64,000 bases of DNA, taken from positions 1 through 64,000 of the forward strand of contig JAHBTO010000001.1 of the NCBI GenBank assembly GCA_019638525.1. Direction: 5' to 3'. A program made the position numbers and the translations under genes. Source of the stretch: Ferruginibacter sp. GTDB lineage: Bacteria; Bacteroidota; Bacteroidia; Chitinophagales; Chitinophagaceae. Of the stretch, positions 18,825-28,238 are shown piece after piece. Under the pieces are notes generated by a model that worked only from the letters and a program-made list of their open reading frames with translations, was not told where the DNA came from and made no database searches. Numbering within the stretch: position 1 is the first letter of the stretch; every line of letters begins with the position of its first letter.

Positions 18825-18861
18825 CAAAACTAAGGAAACTTTTATTGTAACCAAAGTTTCC
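18825..18861 (-). promoter_or_regulatory. Promoter and palindromic operator of the TetR-RND operon
   Basis: Minus strand: TTTG (18852-18855), exact 19-nt spacer, TAGTTTTG (18825-18832). A perfect 9-bp inverted repeat GGAAACTTT-N10-AAAGTTTCC (18834-18842 and 18853-18861) covers the -33 box and spacer. The -7 box ends only 9 nt before ATG 18815, so the leader should be very short. Repression by occlusion of RNA polymerase is the expected mode. Confidence 0.78.
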
Positions 18862-18954
18862 GGCAATATTTTTTATTTTTTTTTGATGAGCGGCAACCTG
18901 TACGCCACACCAGCGGTAAAGCTTGTACATCCGGTGGCATATAAGCCAAAAAAG

Positions 18955-18962
18955 TATATTTG
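18955..18962 (+). promoter_or_regulatory. -7 promoter box of the DUF502 gene
   Basis: TATATTTG matches the Bacteroidota -7 element and lies 17 nt before the ATG at 18980. No good TTTG is seen at the -33 position. The region is shared with the divergent TetR operon promoter. Confidence 0.5.
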
Positions 18963-18979
18963 TACCTAAAACCAGGAAC

Positions 18980-19597
18980 ATGAAAAACAAATTGAACTAC
19001 AAAAAATTATTGCAGTATTTATTACAAGGCCTGCTCATTTTAGGGCCTGTAACCATTACGGCGTATTTCATCTTTTGGGCGGTATCTACCATTGATAGTA
19101 TGATACCTATTTTCAGCTATACCGATAAACAGGGTGTAGTTCATGTAAGAAACTATGGTATAGGTTTTATTATCATTATTGCTATGCTGATTATCATTGG
19201 TTATTTCAGCTCGTTTTTTATTACCAGCCGTTTTTTAAGTTTTTTTGACAAGCTGCTTGAAAAAACACCCGGCATTAAACACATATACTCTACCACCCGT
19301 GACTTTTTTGAGGCTTTTGCAGGTGATAATAAAAAATTTACCAAACATGTATTGGCTAATGTAGATGACAATGATGTGTGGCGCTTTGGGTTTATAACCA
19401 GGGATGATATGCAGGATTTTGACCTTATTGATTATGTAACTGTATATATACCTATGGCGTACTCGGTAGCGGGCAATGTTTATGTGATCCCTAAAAACAG
19501 GATTCGTATCATTACTAATATAAGCGCTACACAAACCATGAAGTTTGCTGTTAGTGGCGGTGTAACGCAGATTGATGAAGAAGAACAAAAAAAATAA
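18980..19597 (+). CDS. DUF502 family membrane protein
   Basis: A 205-residue protein of the DUF502 family, with two membrane segments near the N-terminus (about residues 12-35 and 58-85) and a soluble C-terminal part. The family motif around TPGIKHIYSTTRDFFEAFAG and the proline-rich IPMAYSVAGNVYVIPKNRI segment are visible. The function of the family is not established. The start at 18980 follows AGGAAC, a plausible ribosome site, and the frame open upstream would include the -7 box. It is divergent from the TetR operon and precedes a secreted hydrolase by 47 nt. Confidence 0.85.
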   Translation: MKNKLNYKKLLQYLLQGLLILGPVTITAYFIFWAVSTIDSMIPIFSYTDKQGVVHVRNYGIGFIIIIAMLIIIGYFSSFFITSRFLSFFDKLLEKTPGIKHIYSTTRDFFEAFAGDNKKFTKHVLANVDDNDVWRFGFITRDDMQDFDLIDYVTVYIPMAYSVAGNVYVIPKNRIRIITNISATQTMKFAVSGGVTQIDEEEQKK

Positions 19598-19644
19598 TCC
19601 TGAAAATTATCAGTATATTTAATGATACCGGAAAAATTATAGTA

Positions 19645-20625
19645 ATGAAGAAAAGCGCCCGTTACGTATTGTTATTAACTTTTTTTTTGCTATCGTACCA
19701 GCAGGTTTTTTGCTGGGGATTTTATGCCCATCAAAAAATAAATTATTATGCTGTTTTTTTATTACCGCCCGAGATGATGGTTTTGTATAAACCTAATATT
19801 GATTTTATAAGCGAACATGCTGTTGACCCCGATAAAAGAAGGTATGCCGTAAAAGATGAAGGCCCAAGGCATTACTTAGATATAGATCATTATGGCGCTT
19901 ATCCTTATTCATCGCTGCCACGTAAATGGACAGACGCAGTTGCAAAATTTGGAGAAGATTCGCTTATGGCATATGGCATTGTGCCCTGGCATGTACAAAC
20001 CATGCTTGGCAGGCTTACCAAGGCTTTTAAAGAAAAAAACTTTAGTTCAATAATGAAAAACAGCACCGAGCTTGGGCATTATATTGCCGATGCCCACGTG
20101 CCGCTGCATGCAAGCAGTAACCACAATGGGCAGTTTACCAATCAAAAAGGCATACATGGTTTTTGGGAAAGCCGGGTGCCCGAGTTGCTGGCCGCAAAAG
20201 AATGGGATTTTTTTATAGGCAAGGCCGATTACATTAAAAACCCCGGCGATTTTATCTGGAAAAGGGTTTTGGAAAGCGCCCTTGCGGCCGATACGGTATT
20301 ATTGTATGAACGGGAGCTCACCAAAAAATTTCCTGATGATAAAAAATATTCTTTTGAAAACCGCAATGGTAAAACCATACGGCAATATTCAACTGCTTTT
20401 ACCACCGCTTATAATGAAAAATTAGATGGAATGATTGAACGCCGTATGCGCCAATCTATTTATGCAGTGGCTTCGTTTTGGTACACCGCATGGGTAAATG
20501 CCGGGCAGCCCGACCTTAAAGGATTGGTTTCAGGAAAATTCAGCGAAGCCGATTTGAAGGAGTTTGAAAAACTTAATAAGCAATGGAATTCCTCATCAAA
20601 AATGATTGGGCGTGATGAGCAGTAG
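19645..20625 (+). CDS. Secreted zinc-dependent phospholipase C / S1-P1 nuclease-like protein
   Basis: A 326-residue exported protein. A signal peptide should be cut after VFC, leaving Trp24 as N-terminus, the residue whose amino group and carbonyl bind zinc in phospholipase C and S1/P1 nucleases. Further likely ligands are His29, His76, Asp79/81, the motif HYIADAHVPLH (His145, Asp149, His151, His155), His171 and Glu175 in HGFWESRVPE. This ordering matches the all-helical trinuclear zinc fold. Whether it cleaves phospholipids or nucleic acid cannot be decided. It follows the DUF502 gene by 47 nt and converges on the histidine kinase gene, 8 nt away. Confidence 0.75.
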   Translation: MKKSARYVLLLTFFLLSYQQVFCWGFYAHQKINYYAVFLLPPEMMVLYKPNIDFISEHAVDPDKRRYAVKDEGPRHYLDIDHYGAYPYSSLPRKWTDAVAKFGEDSLMAYGIVPWHVQTMLGRLTKAFKEKNFSSIMKNSTELGHYIADAHVPLHASSNHNGQFTNQKGIHGFWESRVPELLAAKEWDFFIGKADYIKNPGDFIWKRVLESALAADTVLLYERELTKKFPDDKKYSFENRNGKTIRQYSTAFTTAYNEKLDGMIERRMRQSIYAVASFWYTAWVNAGQPDLKGLVSGKFSEADLKEFEKLNKQWNSSSKMIGRDEQ

Positions 20626-20633
20626 AAAACATT

Positions 20634-21956
20634 TTATTTGGCCAATGGAACAGAAATATGAAATATACTTCCCTTACCCAAAATACTTTCGGCTTTAATG
20701 GTTCCGTTATGTGCGGCCACCATGGTTTTTACATAACTAAGGCCCAGGCCAAACCCTTTTACATTATGCACATTGCCGGTATGTGCCCGGTAAAATTTTT
20801 CAAATATGCGGTTCAGCGTTTCTTTGTTCATGCCTATACCGTTATCTTCTATTTTTATGTTGAAGTGGTTGCTGCTGTTATACGTACTAAGTTTTATGTG
20901 CAGGTTTTCTTTTGAATATTTTACTGCATTATCAAGCAGGTTATTGATAAGGTTGGTAAAATGAACTTCATCTGCATTGATGATGTCATTTTCTGCATCC
21001 AGTGCCACTTCTAAAGTACCGCCCTTTTCGGCTACCTGCAGGTTGATATTGTTTAATGCCACTGTAATTAAATCGTGTGCGGCAGAGCGTTTAAGGTTCA
21101 ACTGCACTTCCTGCTTATCAAGCAAAGCGGCTTGCAGTATGGTTTCTACCTGCTTGTTCATTCGTATGTTTTCTTCCTTGATGATGCCGGTGAAATAATC
21201 TGTTTTTTCCTTATTACCAGCTACCTTTTCATTCTTTAAGGCGTCTACGGCTAGCGATATGGTTGCCAGCGGCGTTTTAAACTCATGCGTCATATTATTG
21301 ATAAAATCTGATTTTATCTCGCTGAGTTTTTTTTGTTTCAGTAAAGTGCGTATGGTGATAAAAAAAGCTGTGGTGATAATGACAGTGAACAATATAGAAC
21401 CGATAATGAACCAGAACATTTCTTTCCAGATTAAGCGTTGCTGGTGAGGCATCACAACCGATAACAATTCTTCACTAACAAGATTCTCAAATGCAGTACC
21501 GCTAGCCGGCTCCAGGGCATATACTACGCTAAAGCTATTTACAGTATCTGCATAATACTTAAAAAAATTATCGCTGTACACCTGGTCGCCGTTGATGGAG
21601 TTTATCCTCACATTAAATTCAAAGGGGTAATTTTCGAGGTTGTTTTTATTAAACCCCATTCTTATAATATCGGCTATCTCATCTCTCGAAAATCTTTTTA
21701 TTACAGATGGCCTGAAGTATTGCATCTGTAATTTATCACCGGGGAAAAACAAGTCGTTCTTGCGGGGTAATGGCATCAATGAATTTTTTTCCTGCGTAAG
21801 TAAGGTGCCTGCATAGTTAACCGCCCTTATAAAATTTTCCTTTACCTGCTTGTCTTTAGCCGCATGTGCGCTTGCTATCCAAAGCACCTGAAAAAAAATA
21901 AGGCCGATGAGGGATAGCAGTATAAGTATGGTTATGATAGGGAAAATTCGCTTCAT
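20634..21956 (-). CDS. Sensor histidine kinase, no adjacent response regulator
   Basis: A 440-residue membrane kinase: membrane segment at about residues 7-28, periplasmic sensor of about 145 residues, second segment at about 180-202, then HisKA with the phosphoacceptor in NMTHEFKTPLATISLAVDAL (His near 223) and an ATPase domain with NLLDNAVKYS (N box), DNGIGM (G1) and GFGLGLSYV (G2). No HAMP domain is obvious. A response regulator usually follows such kinases; none is present on either side, so this is an orphan here. A TACCTTTA sequence 6 nt before the ATG resembles the -7 box with one mismatch. Confidence 0.92.
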   Translation of the reverse strand: MKRIFPIITILILLSLIGLIFFQVLWIASAHAAKDKQVKENFIRAVNYAGTLLTQEKNSLMPLPRKNDLFFPGDKLQMQYFRPSVIKRFSRDEIADIIRMGFNKNNLENYPFEFNVRINSINGDQVYSDNFFKYYADTVNSFSVVYALEPASGTAFENLVSEELLSVVMPHQQRLIWKEMFWFIIGSILFTVIITTAFFITIRTLLKQKKLSEIKSDFINNMTHEFKTPLATISLAVDALKNEKVAGNKEKTDYFTGIIKEENIRMNKQVETILQAALLDKQEVQLNLKRSAAHDLITVALNNINLQVAEKGGTLEVALDAENDIINADEVHFTNLINNLLDNAVKYSKENLHIKLSTYNSSNHFNIKIEDNGIGMNKETLNRIFEKFYRAHTGNVHNVKGFGLGLSYVKTMVAAHNGTIKAESILGKGSIFHISVPLAK

Positions 21957-22096
21957 TGCTGTAAAGGTAGTTCAGTTAACAGGCGGTAAAATACATTAAA
22001 TGCCTTAAAGATTAAATTTAACTAAGGTTTACATTTTATGGTAATAAATTTTACTGCGCTGCATTGATTCTAAAACTAAAACATTAATTTAGGAAT

Positions 22097-22648
22097 ATGA
22101 TTGAACCAGCTGCAGGCATATTACTGATAGCGGACCCTTTTTTAAAAGATCCTAATTTTATCCGCACCGTTGTGCTTTTGTGCGAACACCAGCATGAAGG
22201 CAGCCTTGGCTTTGTTATCAATAAACAGGTAGAACAAACTTTAGATGAACTGGTAACCGGGATGGAAGGATTAAAACTTCCGGTGTATTACGGCGGCCCG
22301 GTACAAATGAATACAATACACTTTCTACACCAATACCCACAGCTTATTCCCGATTCGGTAAAAGTTAATAATGAAATTTATTGGGGAGGGAATTTTGAAT
22401 CGGTTACGGCCTTGCTAAAAAATAACAGTATCGACCCCAAAAAGATAAAGTTTTTTATAGGATATAGTGGATGGGGTTACAACCAGTTGAATGGAGAGCT
22501 TAAAGAAAAAAGTTGGCTCACTGTATCGGCCAGCCAAGCACTTGTATTTAATACCCATTACAATGAGATTTGGAAAAACAGCCTGCAGAAATTGGGTGGC
22601 CAGTACAAGATGATGATTAATTACCCGATAGACCCACAACTAAACTAA
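22097..22648 (+). CDS. YqgE/AlgH family protein
   Basis: A 183-residue soluble protein of the UPF0301 (YqgE/AlgH) family, with the N-terminal block AAGILLIADPFLKDPNFIRTVV region, GSLGFVINK, the YGGPVQ motif and GYSGWG near residue 125. Length and motif order match the family. The biochemical function is unknown; the older assignment of AlgH as a transcription regulator of alginate genes is weakly supported. It is followed by the acyltransferase gene after 44 nt and may share its transcript. Confidence 0.92.
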   Translation: MIEPAAGILLIADPFLKDPNFIRTVVLLCEHQHEGSLGFVINKQVEQTLDELVTGMEGLKLPVYYGGPVQMNTIHFLHQYPQLIPDSVKVNNEIYWGGNFESVTALLKNNSIDPKKIKFFIGYSGWGYNQLNGELKEKSWLTVSASQALVFNTHYNEIWKNSLQKLGGQYKMMINYPIDPQLN

Positions 22649-22692
22649 CAGGTTGTGTAATTGTAAACATATCTTTAGTTAAAAAAAACAAC

Positions 22693-23652
22693 TTGCTATA
22701 CAGCTTTGTAAAAATCATTGCCCGGCTTGCCTTACCTATTTACTGCAGGGATATCTTTATTAATAAAAAAGAATTATTAAAACATGATGGCCCTTTAATA
22801 CTTGCTGCCAACCACCCCAATTCTTTTTTAGATGCCATTATACTTTGCACCATTTTTGACAAGCCCATTTATTCTCTTGCCAGGGGCGATGCTTTTAAAA
22901 ACAAAACTTTTGCAAAAGCGCTAACGCTGTTTAAGATGTTCCCGGTGTACAGGGTGAGCGAAGGTGTGGAGAACCTGGAAGAAAATTATACCACTTTTAA
23001 CCTTTGCAAAAACCTGTTTAGGAAAAATGGTATTGTACTCATCTTTAGCGAGGGCAGATGTATTAATGAATGGCATTTGCGGTCTTTAAAAAAAGGTACG
23101 GCCCGCCTTGCCATTAGCAGTTGGGCAGATGGCATTGATGTGAAAGTATTGCCGGTTGCCATCAACTACAGTTCGTTCAGTAAGTTTGGTAAGAATGTAA
23201 AACTTTATTTTGGCGATACCATCTCAAAAGAAGATATAAATTATAATGATACCCATGGCAATGCAATTAATAAGTTTAACCAAACATTACATCAAAAATT
23301 AAGCAGCCATGTTTTTGAAATTGATGCAAATGATAAAGAAGCCCTGTACAAAACTTTTTATATTAAGCAGCCTATTATAAAAAAGCTATTGTTGTTTATT
23401 CCGGCGCTGGCAGGTTTTATTATACATGCGCCTTTGTATTATTTTATAAAATTGCTGGGCAGCCTGTTAACAAAGGAAGACGGGCACCATGATGCCATGA
23501 TGGTGGCTTTTCTTTTTTTACTGTATCCTGTTTTTCTTATCCTCTTTAGCCTGTTGTTTTTTATGATAAGCTGCAACTGGTTTTCGTTTTTTGTTATTTT
23601 GATTTTACCGTTTACTGCCTGGGCTTATGTGCAACTAAAGCAACAGTTATAA
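22693..23652 (+). CDS. PlsC-like lysophospholipid acyltransferase
   Basis: A 319-residue membrane acyltransferase of glycerophospholipid synthesis. The catalytic motif reads NHPNSFLDA, with five residues between His and Asp rather than the usual four, a form found in some GPAT-like relatives. A second conserved block is IFSEGRCINEWHLRSLKKGT. Two or three C-terminal membrane segments (about 230-255 and 270-315) follow. No ATG lies near the N-terminus; the only sensible start is TTG at 22693, since the next ATG would delete the active site. Substrate (acyl-ACP or acyl-CoA, lysophosphatidate or another head group) is not determinable. Confidence 0.85.
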   Translation: MLYSFVKIIARLALPIYCRDIFINKKELLKHDGPLILAANHPNSFLDAIILCTIFDKPIYSLARGDAFKNKTFAKALTLFKMFPVYRVSEGVENLEENYTTFNLCKNLFRKNGIVLIFSEGRCINEWHLRSLKKGTARLAISSWADGIDVKVLPVAINYSSFSKFGKNVKLYFGDTISKEDINYNDTHGNAINKFNQTLHQKLSSHVFEIDANDKEALYKTFYIKQPIIKKLLLFIPALAGFIIHAPLYYFIKLLGSLLTKEDGHHDAMMVAFLFLLYPVFLILFSLLFFMISCNWFSFFVILILPFTAWAYVQLKQQL

Positions 23653-23685
23653 AAACTTATCCACCTCCCATCAAAAATAAAGTAA

Positions 23686-23725
23686 CATAAAAAACCGAGC
23701 CCATACCAAAGGCATGGGCTCGGTT
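23686..23725 (-). terminator. Rho-independent terminator after atpC (possibly bidirectional)
   Basis: Perfect 12-bp stem AACCGAGCCCAT / ATGGGCTCGGTT (23693-23704 with 23714-23725) and a 9-nt loop. The minus-strand exit has a six-base T run, so it mainly serves atpC; the plus-strand exit for the acyltransferase gene is less T-rich. Confidence 0.88.
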
Positions 23726-23742
23726 ATCTTTATAAAAAATTA

Positions 23743-23994
23743 TTACGCTTCTTCTGCTCCTTCAACCAAAACTATGGTTTTGTTATTCAGTACTTCTACA
23801 AAACCACTCTTAATGGTATAGCCGGCTGTTTGTGTTTTATCTTTTAAAATTTTAAGTTTACCATCTTTTAAAGCGCTTACCATGGGTGCATGCCTGTCTA
23901 AAACTTCAAAAGAACCGCCAATGCCCGGCAGTACCACGCCGTACACATCGCCGCTGAAAACTTTTTGTTCGGGTGTTAGAATTTCGAGTGTCAT
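23743..23994 (-). CDS. atpC: ATP synthase F1 epsilon subunit, short form
   Basis: An 83-residue protein equal to the N-terminal beta-sandwich of the epsilon subunit (MTLEILTPEQKVFSGDVYGVVLPG region, then the GSFEVLDRHAPMVSAL block). It forms part of the central stalk of the F1Fo ATP synthase. The C-terminal helical hairpin that inhibits ATP hydrolysis in E. coli is absent; short forms are common in Bacteroidota. It should be co-transcribed with atpD, but about 560 nt carrying a four-helix-bundle gene separate the two. A strong terminator follows. Confidence 0.95.
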   Translation of the reverse strand: MTLEILTPEQKVFSGDVYGVVLPGIGGSFEVLDRHAPMVSALKDGKLKILKDKTQTAGYTIKSGFVEVLNNKTIVLVEGAEEA

Positions 23995-24002
23995 GTATTT
24001 TA

Positions 24003-24051
24003 GTATTTAGTAGTTGGTAGTTAGTATCAAGTAGTTAGTAGTAAGATGTTA
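24003..24051. repeat. Left array of seven degenerate 7-bp repeats (GTAGTTA type)
   Basis: Read on the plus strand the tract divides into heptamers: GTATTTA, GTAGTTG, GTAGTTA, GTATCAA, GTAGTTA, GTAGTAA, GATGTTA. It lies between atpC and the four-helix-bundle gene. The right array (24487-24549) has the same period and a related unit on the opposite strand, so the two arrays form an imperfect inverted repeat around the gene. Confidence 0.75.
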
Positions 24052-24057
24052 TAAACT

Positions 24058-24417
24058 TTATTTTTGTAAACTATTATATAATCCAAATGACATTTTTTGT
24101 ACAGGTTTTATCATCTGATCAAAAGTAGTAAGTTGCTCTTCACTTAAGTATCCAAATTTAAACGCTAAAATCAATTGTGTTTCCAATTCAAATGAAGAAC
24201 CCATTGCAATGCTTATGAAATGTTTAAACTCTTTATCTGAAACCCTACCACATCCTTCTGCAATATTCGATGGTATTGAAATTGCACATCTTTGTATTTG
24301 TGAAATCAACCCTAATTTCTCTTCCCTGGGAAAATTTCCTGTAAGCTGATAAACAAAAACCACAAGTTCCATAGCCTTTTGCCATACCTGTAGCTCTTTA
24401 AAGTTGTGAATTTTCAT
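24058..24417 (-). CDS. Four-helix-bundle protein, 23S rRNA intervening-sequence (TIGR02436/S23) family
   Basis: A 119-residue all-helical protein. The family signature is clear: FKELQVWQKAMELV at the N-terminus, ISQIQRCAISIPSNIAEGCG in the middle and ELETQLILAFKFGYL in the third helix. Proteins of this family are encoded in intervening sequences of some bacterial 23S rRNA genes and also occur free in many genomes; structures show pentameric four-helix bundles, but no function is firmly known. Here the gene splits atpD from atpC and is bounded on both sides by 7-bp repeat arrays in inverted orientation, suggesting that gene and arrays entered as one unit. Same strand as the atp genes. Confidence 0.93.
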   Translation of the reverse strand: MKIHNFKELQVWQKAMELVVFVYQLTGNFPREEKLGLISQIQRCAISIPSNIAEGCGRVSDKEFKHFISIAMGSSFELETQLILAFKFGYLSEEQLTTFDQMIKPVQKMSFGLYNSLQK

Positions 24418-24486
24418 TTAAGCAGTATTATAATAAACAAACCAGAAATTTTGTATCACATACTCAATTAAAATTGCTTCCTACTC

Positions 24487-24549
24487 TTGCTACTTATATC
24501 TTGCTACTTGCTACTTATATCCTGCTACCTGCTACTTACATCCTGCTAC
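24487..24549. repeat. Right array: 3 x 21-bp tandem repeat built of 7-bp units
   Basis: Three 21-bp copies (24487-24507, 24508-24528, 24529-24549). On the minus strand each copy is two GTAGCAR heptamers plus one GATRTAA heptamer. The array ends 8 nt from the atpD stop codon. In the atpD-atpC transcript it could pair, with mismatches and G-U pairs, with the array at 24003-24051 and loop out the four-helix gene. Confidence 0.88.
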
Positions 24550-24557
24550 CTGCCCCC

Positions 24558-26087
<1,530 letters not shown>

Positions 26088-26100
26088 CTATTTCAGGCGG

Positions 26101-26149
26101 CAAAGGTAAGGGATAGAGTTTGAAAACTGAAATTGCAAAAGCGCAATTT
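26101..26149 (-). promoter_or_regulatory. Candidate atpD promoter box and upstream inverted repeat
   Basis: On the minus strand TACCTTTG (26101-26108) matches the -7 consensus, 37 nt before atpD. Behind it lies an inverted repeat AAATTGC-N6-GCAATTT (26130-26136 and 26143-26149). No TTTG is seen at the right -33 spacing, so the promoter call is tentative and the repeat could be an operator or chance. Confidence 0.4.
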
Positions 26150-26199
26150 TTGAAGGTTTTTTAATGATAATTTTACCCTCTTTTTATAATTAAACACAA

Positions 26200-26207
26200 T
26201 ATGTTTG
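26200..26207 (+). promoter_or_regulatory. -7 promoter box of the EEP-family gene
   Basis: TATGTTTG fits TAnnTTTG and lies 51 nt before the chosen ATG at 26259. The in-frame TTG that could extend the protein lies inside this box, which argues for the downstream start. Confidence 0.42.
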
Positions 26208-26258
26208 CTGTTTTCCGTTTTAAAGGAAAATTTTTACCCTTTTCTATTAAATGAACAG

Positions 26259-27395
26259 ATGGGCCCGGTAATTAAAAAAGTTTTTCGAATATCGTTTATC
26301 CTGTTTAATGCAGTATTGCTTTTACTGTATTTGCTGGCCTGCCTGGTGCCTTTTTTGCCAGCAGGCAAATACTGGATTATTGCCATACTGGGGCTGGTTT
26401 TTCCATTACTTTTTTTTACGCTGTTGTTATTTTTTATTTACTGGCTTATTAAAAAATCAAAATGGGCATTGCTTTATGCTGTTGTGATGCTTGCAGGCAT
26501 ACAACAGGTTACTGTATTTTTCAGTTTTAGGCCGGTATCAAAATTCAATGCTTCCGTAGCTCCGGGCAACATTCGGGTAATGACCTGGAATTTATCAAGT
26601 TGGGGGGAATCGAACAGGAAAGCAAAATCAAATCCTAATTACCAGGCCGAGATGGTTGACATCATTAAAAAATCAAATGCCGATGTTTTGTGTTTCCAGG
26701 AATATCTTTATTATAAAGACTCAAAGTATTACGACTCGGTAATACCGGCGCTTAAGGATTATGGTTACCGGTACAGTTTTTTTGCCAAATCAAATTACAG
26801 CAAACGAATTTATAAAACCACATTTCTAACACAATCGGTCATCCTTTCAAAATATCCAATAAAAGATTCGGCATATTTTTTTTATAACGAACATGAGTTT
26901 GCCGAACCGCTTATTTATACAGATATAATGGTGAATGAAAAAACCATCAGGGTGTTTTCTACACATTTGGAATCGGTAAAGTTTGAAAATTATGATTACG
27001 AGGCATTGCATAAACTTAAAAAACCTATGGATGCAAGTATTGTACAATCACGTGCTGTTTTGTATAAATTAAAACAGGCTTATAAAAAAAGAGCGCAGCA
27101 GGCCGAGATGCTTGCCGGCAAAATAAAACAAAGCCCTTACCCCGTAATTGTTTGCGGTGATATGAATGATGTGCCCAACTCTTACACTTATTTTACAGTG
27201 AAGGGTGATTTACAGGATGCCTTCTTAAAAAAGAGTGGTGGGCTTGGGCGTACTTTCCGATATATCTCTCCCACCCTGCGAATTGATTATATACTGGCAG
27301 ATAAAAGATTTGAGGTTGAAAATTTCAGCAAGATAAAAGTGCCCTACTCCGATCATTATCCCATCCTGGCTGATATAGCTTTTAAAGAAAAATGA
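26259..27395 (+). CDS. Membrane-anchored endonuclease/exonuclease/phosphatase (EEP) family protein
   Basis: A 378-residue protein with three hydrophobic segments at the N-terminus (about residues 8-28, 38-65, 70-90) followed by an EEP domain. Visible catalytic motifs are MTWNLSSWG, DVLCFQEYL, the middle STHLESVKF segment, VCGDMNDVPNS and YSDHYPIL, matching the metal-binding and His/Asp residues of the DNase I/sphingomyelinase fold. The substrate is open: phosphodiesters of lipid, nucleotide or nucleic acid are possible; the membrane anchor puts the domain probably outside the cytoplasm. ATG 26259 is chosen over a TTG that falls in the -7 box. Monocistronic by position. Confidence 0.85.
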   Translation: MGPVIKKVFRISFILFNAVLLLLYLLACLVPFLPAGKYWIIAILGLVFPLLFFTLLLFFIYWLIKKSKWALLYAVVMLAGIQQVTVFFSFRPVSKFNASVAPGNIRVMTWNLSSWGESNRKAKSNPNYQAEMVDIIKKSNADVLCFQEYLYYKDSKYYDSVIPALKDYGYRYSFFAKSNYSKRIYKTTFLTQSVILSKYPIKDSAYFFYNEHEFAEPLIYTDIMVNEKTIRVFSTHLESVKFENYDYEALHKLKKPMDASIVQSRAVLYKLKQAYKKRAQQAEMLAGKIKQSPYPVIVCGDMNDVPNSYTYFTVKGDLQDAFLKKSGGLGRTFRYISPTLRIDYILADKRFEVENFSKIKVPYSDHYPILADIAFKEK

Positions 27396-27424
27396 TTGTA
27401 ATAATTTATTATTAAAGTTGATGG

Positions 27425-28159
27425 TTAAAGATTTTGTTTAGACAGTTCCAAAAAAACCAAAGCAGCTACCACAGCTCCAATTATTGGCCCCATAACCGGT
27501 ATCCAACTATAGCCCCAACCACTGTTTCCTTTATTTTTTATTGGTAAAACAAAATGCATAATCCTTGGACCTAAATCCCTTGCCGGGTTAATGGCGTACC
27601 CTGTAGGCCCACCAAGACTTAAGCCAATACCCAACACCAATAATGCTACAGGCAGTGCATCCAGCGAACCAAGTTTAAATGGCACATCGTTTATATTTCC
27701 GCCAACAATATAAAACACTCCAAACACCAGGGCAAATGTGCCAATGATTTCGGTAGCCAAATTAAAAAATATACTATGTATGGCAGGACTGTTGCTAAAC
27801 ACAGCAAGCTTAGCATTTACATCATCCGTTTCATCAAAATGTTTTTTATAAGCTACCCAAACCAAAAAAGCGCCGAGCATGGCGCCTGCAAACTGAGCCA
27901 TAATATATACGGGAACCATTTCCCAATTGAATTTTCCGGCAACAGCAAAACCGATTGTTATTGCAGGGTTCAGGTGAGCGCCACTATATGCAGCCGATAA
28001 AAAAACACCCACAAAAACAGCAATAGCCCAGCCGAATGTGATCACTATCCAGCCACTGTTGTTGCCTTTGGTTTTATTTAAAACAACATTGGCTACCACG
28101 CCATCGCCTAATAAAACTAAAAATGCGGTACCAATTAATTCTGCTATAAATGGAGGCAT
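27425..28159 (-). CDS. glpF: Aquaglyceroporin (glycerol uptake facilitator)
   Basis: A 244-residue MIP-family channel with six membrane segments and both half-helix motifs: HLNPAIT near residue 62 and INPARDLGPR near residue 190. The Asp after the second NPAR is the residue that favours glycerol over water in GlpF-type channels. It is the last gene of the glpK-glpD-glpF operon, 79 nt after glpD, so its job is glycerol entry ahead of phosphorylation. It converges with the EEP-family gene; no strong terminator was found in the 29-nt gap. Confidence 0.95.
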   Translation of the reverse strand: MPPFIAELIGTAFLVLLGDGVVANVVLNKTKGNNSGWIVITFGWAIAVFVGVFLSAAYSGAHLNPAITIGFAVAGKFNWEMVPVYIMAQFAGAMLGAFLVWVAYKKHFDETDDVNAKLAVFSNSPAIHSIFFNLATEIIGTFALVFGVFYIVGGNINDVPFKLGSLDALPVALLVLGIGLSLGGPTGYAINPARDLGPRIMHFVLPIKNKGNSGWGYSWIPVMGPIIGAVVAALVFLELSKQNL

Positions 28160-28238
28160 AAAAAAAGTTTTTAATTGTGTTTATTAAAATGGTCTTCTCA
28201 TTAAAGCGTTGTTTAGCTTTAACATTTTAAAAGATTTT

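Noticed and set aside
24003..24549. Possible CRISPR array
   Set aside because: Repeats are 7 or 21 bp, directly tandem, without unique spacers, and surround a protein gene; no cas gene is present.
26205..26258. TTG start extending the EEP-family protein by 18 residues
   Set aside because: The TTG lies within the TATGTTTG promoter box; ATG 26259 directly precedes the first membrane segment.
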